Shown here: in pieces, positions 59,068 through 64,000 of the stretch
How the letters are laid out: every line of letters starts with the position of its first letter
How positions within the stretch are numbered: the stretch's first letter is position 1
NCBI RefSeq assembly: GCF_027158205.1
Contig: NZ_JAPVLU010000002.1
Coordinates: 132,961-196,960 of the forward strand
Length of the DNA stretch: 64,000 bases
Origin: Streptomyces sp. H39-S7
Lineage (GTDB): Bacteria > Actinomycetota > Actinomycetes > Streptomycetales > Streptomycetaceae
Reading direction: 5' to 3'
Translations under genes and position numbers: made by a program
The notes under the pieces: generated by a model
Database searches by the model: none
The model's input: only the letters and a program-made list of their open reading frames with translations
What the model was told of the DNA's origin: nothing

Positions 59068-59856
59068 ATGGACAAGCGGACAGTGACCTGTGAGTTCCTG
59101 GGCACGCTGCTGCTCGTCTTCTTCGCCGTCGGTTCCGCGGTGCTGGCCGGGGAGTACATCGGCACCCTCGGCATCGCCCTGGCCTTCGGCTTCATGCTGC
59201 TGGCGCTGGCCTACACGTTCGGCCCGATCTCCGGCTGCCATGTGAACCCGGCCGTCACCCTCGGCATGCTGGTCGCCGGGCGGATCAACGTCAGGACGGC
59301 CGTCGAGTACTGGATCGCCCAGCTGCTGGGCGCCATCGCCGGGGCCGCGCTGCTCTTCCTGGTGGCCAAGCAGGTGCCGGGGCTGCGGACCAGCGGGGCG
59401 TTCGGCACCAACGGCTACGGCAGCCGGTCCGCGGTCGGCATCAACACCGGGGGCGCGTTCGTCGTCGAGGTGGTGCTGACGTTCCTGCTGGTGTTCGTGG
59501 TGCTCGCCGTCACGCACAAGGTGGCCGTGATCGGCTTCGACGGTCTGCCCATCGGCCTCGCGCTCGCCGTGGTCCACCTGGTCGGCATTCCGCTGACCGG
59601 TACGTCGGTGAACCCGGCGCGCAGTCTCGGCCCGGCCCTGTTCGCGGGCGGGGCGGCGCTGTCGCAGCTCTGGCTGTTCATCGTGGCGCCGCTGATCGGC
59701 GGCGCGCTGGCGGCGCTGGTGCACCACGTGACCCATCCGCCGCAGGCCGCCCGGCACGGCGGCCTGCGGGTGGACGACCTGGCCGACCGGACCGCCGGCG
59801 TGGCCGACGACCCGGGGCCGGACAAGCCGGGGCCGGACAAGCCGAAGGCGACCTGA
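59068..59856 (+). CDS. Aquaporin (MIP family)
   Basis: A 262-residue channel with six transmembrane helices and the two NPA motifs, HVNPAVT and SVNPARS. The Arg of the selectivity filter follows the second NPA (NPAR). The pattern resembles the water channel AqpZ more than glycerol facilitators. The start ATG follows TACGGAGGCTTC. A 15-base direct repeat in the last codons (around 59813-59842) encodes GPDKPGPDKP. Confidence 0.93.
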   Translation: MDKRTVTCEFLGTLLLVFFAVGSAVLAGEYIGTLGIALAFGFMLLALAYTFGPISGCHVNPAVTLGMLVAGRINVRTAVEYWIAQLLGAIAGAALLFLVAKQVPGLRTSGAFGTNGYGSRSAVGINTGGAFVVEVVLTFLLVFVVLAVTHKVAVIGFDGLPIGLALAVVHLVGIPLTGTSVNPARSLGPALFAGGAALSQLWLFIVAPLIGGALAALVHHVTHPPQAARHGGLRVDDLADRTAGVADDPGPDKPGPDKPKAT

Positions 59857-59928
59857 CGCGCTCGCGCCCGGCCGCCCCGGTGGTCCCGTCCGTGCCCCCG
59901 CCTCGGCTGCAGGGCTCGGCTGGAGGGC

Positions 59929-60282
59929 TCAGCTGTAGACGGGCCCGGTGAACTTCTCGCCGGGGCCGTGGCCGGGCTCGTCCGGCACCAGGGAGGCCTC
60001 GCGGAAGGCCAGCTGCAGCGACTTCAGGCCGTCCTTCAGCGGGGCGGCGTGGTAGGTGCTGATCTCCGGCGCGCCGGCGGCGACCAGGCCGGCCAGCGCG
60101 GTGATCAGCTTCCGGGCCTCGTCCAGGTCCTTGTGTTCCGGACCCTCCTCGGCGAGGCCCAGGTTGACGGCCGCCGCGCTCATCAGGTGGACCGCTACCG
60201 TGGTGATGACCTCGACCGCGGGGACGTCCGCGATGTCGCGGGTCATCGCGTCGAAGTCGGGGCTCTCGTTCTCGTCACTCAT
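59929..60282 (-). CDS. DUF1844 domain protein
   Basis: A 117-residue protein: AVEVITTVAVHLMSAAAVNLGLAEEG and DLDEARKLITALAGLVAAGAPE are the DUF1844 signatures. The ATG at 60282 follows GTGAGGGCC. It lies upstream of and divergent to infC, as in many actinobacteria, but its role is not known. Confidence 0.85.
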   Translation of the reverse strand: MSDENESPDFDAMTRDIADVPAVEVITTVAVHLMSAAAVNLGLAEEGPEHKDLDEARKLITALAGLVAAGAPEISTYHAAPLKDGLKSLQLAFREASLVPDEPGHGPGEKFTGPVYS

Positions 60283-60348
60283 GGCCCTCACGATAGGCGA
60301 CCGCCCGGCAGGGGGACGCGACGGGTGCGGTCGGGTACCGCGCGCCGA

Positions 60349-60378
60349 TTACGGGCTTCCCCAGGTCACTGGTATGCT
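60349..60378 (+). promoter_or_regulatory. Promoter of the infC-rpmI-rplT operon
   Basis: TTACGG (60349-60354), an 18-base spacer and TATGCT (60373-60378) match the housekeeping promoter. Transcription would begin near 60385, leaving an untranslated leader of nearly 300 bases. Confidence 0.7.
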
Positions 60379-60384
60379 TGCAAA

Positions 60385-60680
60385 TCGACCGGTCGGACAC
60401 ACCTGTGCCCGGCCCACAAGTGGAGGCTCCGATCTCCCACCCGACCGACCGAGAGGTTGGCGGGTCCGGTCAGGCAGCGTTCTCCGGTGGATGGTTTCCC
60501 CCGGAGGCCGAACGCGCTGCCCGATGCGCCCCGCGGTGTTCCGTGGCGGTGCTCCCGGTTTTGAGGAGCTCTGCCTGTGACCTGTATGGGGCGTTTTTTG
60601 CGTTCTGTTACAGGGGTCGGACGACCAGACGTTACGCGGCTGTCCGCCAGGCGGCCGCGTGGTGCAACCGAGGAGGCCCC
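60385..60680 (+). ncRNA. Long structured leader of infC with terminator-like end
   Basis: About 295 bases of leader RNA between the promoter and infC. The last part has a compound stem: GCGCCCC (60527-60533) can pair with GGGGCGT (60589-60595), enclosing the hairpin GCTCC/GGAGC (60552-60556 and 60566-60570), followed by TTTTTT (60595-60600). A perfect AGGAGG (60671-60676) precedes infC. The layout resembles attenuation leaders of infC operons in other bacteria. Confidence 0.6.
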
Positions 60681-61427
60681 ATCAGCGCCGAGCCCCGCAT
60701 CGTCGAGCCTCGCATCAACGACCGCATTCGCGTCCCCGAGGTGCGACTCGTCGGTCCCAGTGGTGAGCAGGTCGGCATCGTGCCGCTTGCCAAGGCCCTG
60801 GAGCTTGCGCAGGAATACGACCTCGACCTGGTCGAGGTCGCAGCGACCGCACGTCCGCCCGTGTGCAAGCTCATGGACTACGGGAAGTTCAAGTACGAAT
60901 CGGCCATGAAGGCCCGTGAGGCGCGCAAGAACCAGGCGCACACGGTCATCAAGGAGATGAAACTCCGGCCGAAGATCGACCCGCACGACTACGACACCAA
61001 GAAGGGCCACGTCGTCCGCTTCCTGAAGCAGGGCGACAAGGTCAAGATCACGATCATGTTCCGTGGTCGCGAGCAGTCCCGCCCCGAACTGGGCTTCCGA
61101 CTGCTGCAGCGGCTGGCGTCCGACGTGGAGGAACTCGGCTTCATCGAGTCGAATCCGAAGCAGGACGGCCGAAACATGATCATGGTTCTCGGTCCTCACA
61201 AGAAGAAGACCGAAGCGATGGCCGAAGCCCGCGAGGCAGCGGCCGTCCGCAAGGCCGAGCGTCAGGGCTACGGCTCGGACGACGACTCGGAGGAGCAGGA
61301 CGAGTCCGTCGACGGCACCGTCGAGAACTCCGAGGCTTCCGATGAGTCCGCCGAGGCGCCCGCCGCCGAAGCGCCGGTCGTCGACGAGGCTGAGAAGCCC
61401 GCTGACAAGCCGGTCGAAGGCAACTGA
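60681..61427 (+). CDS. infC: Translation initiation factor IF-3
   Basis: A 248-residue protein. It binds the 30S subunit, keeps it apart from 50S and checks the start codon. The N-domain ([30 protein letters not shown]) and C-domain ([36 protein letters not shown]) are complete. There is no ATG, GTG or TTG right after the perfect AGGAGG; the codon there is ATC (60681), giving ISAEPRI. The start is therefore probably a non-standard ATC, as infC genes use to regulate themselves. An acidic tail follows residue 180. A near-duplicate [10 protein letters not shown] is seen at the start. Confidence 0.93.
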   Translation: MSAEPRIVEPRINDRIRVPEVRLVGPSGEQVGIVPLAKALELAQEYDLDLVEVAATARPPVCKLMDYGKFKYESAMKAREARKNQAHTVIKEMKLRPKIDPHDYDTKKGHVVRFLKQGDKVKITIMFRGREQSRPELGFRLLQRLASDVEELGFIESNPKQDGRNMIMVLGPHKKKTEAMAEAREAAAVRKAERQGYGSDDDSEEQDESVDGTVENSEASDESAEAPAAEAPVVDEAEKPADKPVEGN

Positions 61428-61535
61428 GACCGCGTAGGACCCCGGAGCACCGTTCCGGGATGGAAGACAGTACTGACGCTCTCCGTCCGCACCTGTGGCG
61501 GACGGGAGGGCCAGCGACGAGGAGACTACGGCGAC

Positions 61536-61730
61536 ATGCCGAAGAACAAGACGCACAGCGGTGCCAGCAAGCGCTTCAAGGTCACCGGCAGCGGCAAGAT
61601 CATGCGTGAGCGCGCCGGCCGTCGTCACCTGCTCGAGCACAAGCCGTCGAGCAAGACGCGCCGCCTCGCCGGCACGGTCGTCCTGGCCAAGGCCGACACC
61701 AAGAAGATCAAGAAGCTTCTCGGTCTGTGA
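61536..61730 (+). CDS. rpmI: 50S ribosomal protein L35
   Basis: A 64-residue basic protein, full length: [21 protein letters not shown] at the start and [23 protein letters not shown] inside. It follows infC by 108 bases and precedes rplT, the standard operon order. Confidence 0.98.
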   Translation: MPKNKTHSGASKRFKVTGSGKIMRERAGRRHLLEHKPSSKTRRLAGTVVLAKADTKKIKKLLGL

Positions 61731-61841
61731 CAGCCGCGCCCCATCGTCCGTGAGGACGCCGAGGGGCGCGACGTCCAACCGGGATCCCATCGCTTTCGGC
61801 CCGCGTGAGTCCCCCCGCGGTCCCCTACAAGGAGTTATCAA

Positions 61842-62225
61842 GTGGCACGCGTCAAGAGGGCTGTAAACGCCCACAAGAAGCGCAGGGCAATCCTCGAAGC
61901 GGCGAAGGGTTACCGCGGTCAGCGCTCGCGCCTGTACCGCAAGGCCAAGGAGCAGGTCACCCATTCCCTGGTCTACAACTTCAACGACCGCAAGAAGCGC
62001 AAGGGCGACTTCCGTCGGCTGTGGATCCAGCGCATCAACGCCGCTGCCCGTCAGAACGACATGACGTACAACCGCCTCATCCAGGGTCTGAACGCCGCCA
62101 ACATCGAGGTGGACCGCAAGATCCTCGCTGAGCTGGCCGTCAACGACCCCAACGCCTTCGCGGCGCTGGTCGAGGTCGCCAAGAAGGCGCTGCCGACGGA
62201 CGTCAACGCGCCCAAGGCCGCCTGA
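61842..62225 (+). CDS. rplT: 50S ribosomal protein L20
   Basis: A 127-residue ribosomal protein: [19 protein letters not shown] and [26 protein letters not shown]. The GTG start has AAGGAGTTATCA upstream. Besides assembly of 23S rRNA, L20 is known in other bacteria to repress its own operon by binding leader RNA. Confidence 0.98.
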   Translation: MARVKRAVNAHKKRRAILEAAKGYRGQRSRLYRKAKEQVTHSLVYNFNDRKKRKGDFRRLWIQRINAAARQNDMTYNRLIQGLNAANIEVDRKILAELAVNDPNAFAALVEVAKKALPTDVNAPKAA

Positions 62226-62280
62226 GAACGACGCGACGGGGTACTGCCGGGGTCGCCCCGAGTGATCCCCCCGCAGTCCC

Positions 62281-62309
62281 CGGACCCGCAGGCTGAGCCT
62301 GCGGGTCCG
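62281..62309 (+). terminator. Terminator of the infC operon
   Basis: CGGACCCGCAGGC (62281-62293) pairs perfectly with GCCTGCGGGTCCG (62297-62309) around a TGA loop. Confidence 0.9.
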
Positions 62310-62384
62310 TGTGCTGTCCCGCGCCCAGGGCCTGTCCGGCCGAACGCCACCTTCCCGGATCCACCCCAGAAGCGAGCACTCCGC

Positions 62385-63248
62385 ATGGCGAGCCCCGAGC
62401 CCGAGCTGACCTCCTTGCGATCCCCGCGTGTCACGGCGGCCCACCGCCTGGCCAAGCGCAGCTTCCGCGGCAAGGAGCGACGGTTCATCGCCGAGGGCCC
62501 GCAGGCGGTCAGGGAGGCCATCGGCCACCCCGGTGGCCCCGCCGGACGCACCCTCGTCGAGCTCTACGCGACCCCCGAGGCCGCCGAGCGCCATGCCGGC
62601 ATCGTCGCGGCCGCGCGCGCGATCGGGGCCCCGGTGCTCACCGCCACCGACGAGGTCGTCGCCGAGATCTCCGACACCGTCACCCCGCAGGGCATCGTCG
62701 GCATCTGCCGCTTCCTGGACTCGCCGTTCGAAGAGATCCTGGCGTCGGGACCCCAGCTGGTCGCGGTCCTCGCGCACGTCCGCGACCCCGGCAACGCCGG
62801 GACGGTGCTGCGCTGCGCGGACGCGGCCGGCGCCGACGCGGTGATCCTCACCGACGCCTCCGTCGACCTGTACAACCCCAAGTGCGTCCGCGCCTCGGTC
62901 GGCAGCCTCTTCCACCTGCCCGTCGCCGTCGGGGTGCCCGTCGAGAAGGTCGTGGCCGGTCTGCGCGCGGCGGGAGTGCGGCTGGTCGCCGCCGACGGAG
63001 CCGGGGTACGGGACCTGGACGCCGAACTCGACGAGGGCACCATGGGCGGCCCCACCGGCTGGATCTTCGGCAACGAGGCCTGGGGCCTGCCGGAGGAGAC
63101 CCGCGCGCTCGCGGACGAGGTGGTGCGCGTTCCGATCCACGGCAAGGCCGAGAGCCTCAACCTCGCAACGGCCGCCGCCGTGTGCCTCTACGCCTCCGCC
63201 CGGGCGCAGCGTGCGCCCGGAGGGTGCCGCTCCGTCACATCCAGCTAG
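62385..63248 (+). CDS. TrmH/SpoU-family RNA 2'-O-methyltransferase
   Basis: A 287-residue SPOUT enzyme: substrate-binding N-terminal domain (RVTAAHRLAKRSFRGKERRFIAEGPQAVREAI) and the C-terminal knotted domain with LVAVLAHVRDPGNAGTVLRCADAAGADAVIL (motif 1), GWIFGNEAWGLPEET (motif 2) and VRVPIHGKAESLNLATAAAVCLYASAR (motif 3). The ATG at 62385 starts the domain; 41 upstream residues were dropped. It probably methylates rRNA or tRNA. Confidence 0.93.
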   Translation: MASPEPELTSLRSPRVTAAHRLAKRSFRGKERRFIAEGPQAVREAIGHPGGPAGRTLVELYATPEAAERHAGIVAAARAIGAPVLTATDEVVAEISDTVTPQGIVGICRFLDSPFEEILASGPQLVAVLAHVRDPGNAGTVLRCADAAGADAVILTDASVDLYNPKCVRASVGSLFHLPVAVGVPVEKVVAGLRAAGVRLVAADGAGVRDLDAELDEGTMGGPTGWIFGNEAWGLPEETRALADEVVRVPIHGKAESLNLATAAAVCLYASARAQRAPGGCRSVTSS

Positions 63249-63291
63249 TAGGGTTGCGGCCCGGGGGAGCCCTGAGAAGGGGGGTGCGGGG

Positions 63292-64000
63292 ATGGACGTC
63301 GCGGCTACCGGGAGCACCACGCGTGCCACGCTCGCGGACTGGGCGGCGGGCCTGGGCGAGTACGGCCTGACGCCCGACGACCTTCCCGACGGACTCGTCG
63401 TCGCGGACGAGGACGGCCGGGTCATCTGCTTCAACGCCGCCGCCGCCCGCATCACCGCGCTGCACCCGGCCGACGTGCTGGGCGCGCCCATCGAGCGGGC
63501 GCTGCCGCTGGAGGACCTCGAAGGCCGCCGCTGGTGGTCGCTGACCGACCCGTACCAGGGGCTCGCGATCAGGGTGGGCCAGCCGGAACGGAACCTGCTG
63601 CTGCCCGGCGGCCGTGAGGTGCTGGTCTCCGCGCGGTATGTGCGCACCCACCCGACCGGGCCGGTCCGCCGGCTCGTCGTCGCCCTGCGCGGCACCGAGG
63701 CGCGGCGCCGCACGGAGCGCAGCCACGCCGAGCTCATCGCCACCGTCGCGCACGAGCTGCGCTCGCCCCTCACCTCGGTCAAGGGGTTCACGGCCACCCT
63801 GCTGGCCAAGTGGGAGCGGTTCACCGACGACCAGAAGAAACTGATGCTGGAGACCGTCGACCAGGACGCCAACCGCATCACCCGGCTCATCGCGGAGCTG
63901 CTCGACATCTCCCGGATCGACTCCGGCCGCCTGGAGGTGCGCCGGCAGCCGATCGACGTCGCCGCGATGGTGCTGCGGCACGTGGAGTCGCACGTGGCCG
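63292..64000 (+). CDS. PAS-domain sensor histidine kinase, 3' end missing
   Basis: The window ends after 236 residues. The ATG at 63292 starts MDVAATGSTTRATLADWAAG. A PAS domain covers about 30-130 (DLPDGLVVADEDGRVICFNAAAARITAL). The dimerisation domain begins ATVAHELRSPLTSVKGF, with phospho-acceptor His154. There is no transmembrane segment, so it is a cytoplasmic kinase. The ATPase domain lies beyond the window. A TAGGGT at 63249-63254, next to the previous gene's stop, may be its -10. Confidence 0.9.
   Translation, partial: MDVAATGSTTRATLADWAAGLGEYGLTPDDLPDGLVVADEDGRVICFNAAAARITALHPADVLGAPIERALPLEDLEGRRWWSLTDPYQGLAIRVGQPERNLLLPGGREVLVSARYVRTHPTGPVRRLVVALRGTEARRRTERSHAELIATVAHELRSPLTSVKGFTATLLAKWERFTDDQKKLMLETVDQDANRITRLIAELLDISRIDSGRLEVRRQPIDVAAMVLRHVESHVA

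Noticed and set aside
60366..63908. A 1180-codon open frame on the minus strand
   Set aside because: It runs antisense through infC, rpmI, rplT and trmH-like genes. Its codon use is that of an antisense shadow in very GC-rich DNA and no domain is seen.
1..64000. CRISPR arrays, rRNA and tRNA genes
   Set aside because: No regularly spaced repeats and no cloverleaf or rRNA signatures were seen on reading the window, though tRNA detection by eye is not exhaustive.

Overview
The window is a 64 kb chromosomal segment from a high-GC actinobacterium, almost certainly a Streptomyces. The reasons are the very GC-rich third codon positions, frequent GTG starts, a complete Pup-proteasome locus, a 'conservon' (kinase-like protein / roadblock / DUF742 / GTPase / two P450s) and the infC-rpmI-rplT block. 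No rRNA, tRNA or CRISPR array was seen. Apart from one short MITE-like element, no insertion sequence was recognised.

Layout. 1-6.4 kb: tail of a peptide ABC binding protein, a STAS protein, an ECF-type sigma factor, an acetyltransferase, an orphan NarL-type regulator, a RecB-like nuclease and a site-2 protease. 6.5-25 kb: the protein-quality-control block: trmI, a secreted protein, a ferredoxin, arc/mpa, dop, pup, an HNH nuclease, prcB, prcA, then an inserted LacI/MFS pair, pafA, two FKBP prolyl isomerases, pafB, pafC, two small unknown proteins, tatA and tatC. Pup is ligated by PafA, removed by Dop, and Arc feeds pupylated proteins to the PrcBA 20S core. PafBC is the WYL regulator pair. 24.5-35 kb: a lipid kinase, a HelY-like helicase, an ADP-ribosylglycohydrolase, a PadR-ABC exporter unit, an iron-regulated siderophore-interacting protein, a PgeF-like protein and an alpha/beta hydrolase.

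35-40.4 kb: a six-gene conservon on the minus strand whose neighbouring genes all overlap by 4 to 26 bases. 40.6-46 kb: a 5'-3' exonuclease, an osmoprotectant ABC importer (ATPase without CBS domains plus a permease fused to two tandem betaine-binding domains) and a cytoplasmic metal-receptor-like protein. 46.1-50 kb: an accessory three-gene minus-strand unit: a HalD/BesD-like Fe(II)/2-oxoglutarate oxygenase, a class I methyltransferase and a carnitine O-acyltransferase, interrupted by a MITE. This trio is the best candidate for an undescribed pathway. 50-59.9 kb: a TDT transporter with a divergent LysR regulator, a DUF2510 protein, an amino acid deaminase/aldolase-like protein, a proline-rich protein coupled to a mycosin protease, a class A beta-lactamase-like protein, an SseB protein and an aquaporin. 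59.9-64 kb: a DUF1844 protein, infC-rpmI-rplT with a long attenuator-like leader, a TrmH-type RNA methyltransferase and the start of a PAS histidine kinase.

All assignments come from reading the translations and motifs. No database search was run. Hairpins and palindromes were found by eye and their arms were checked base by base.
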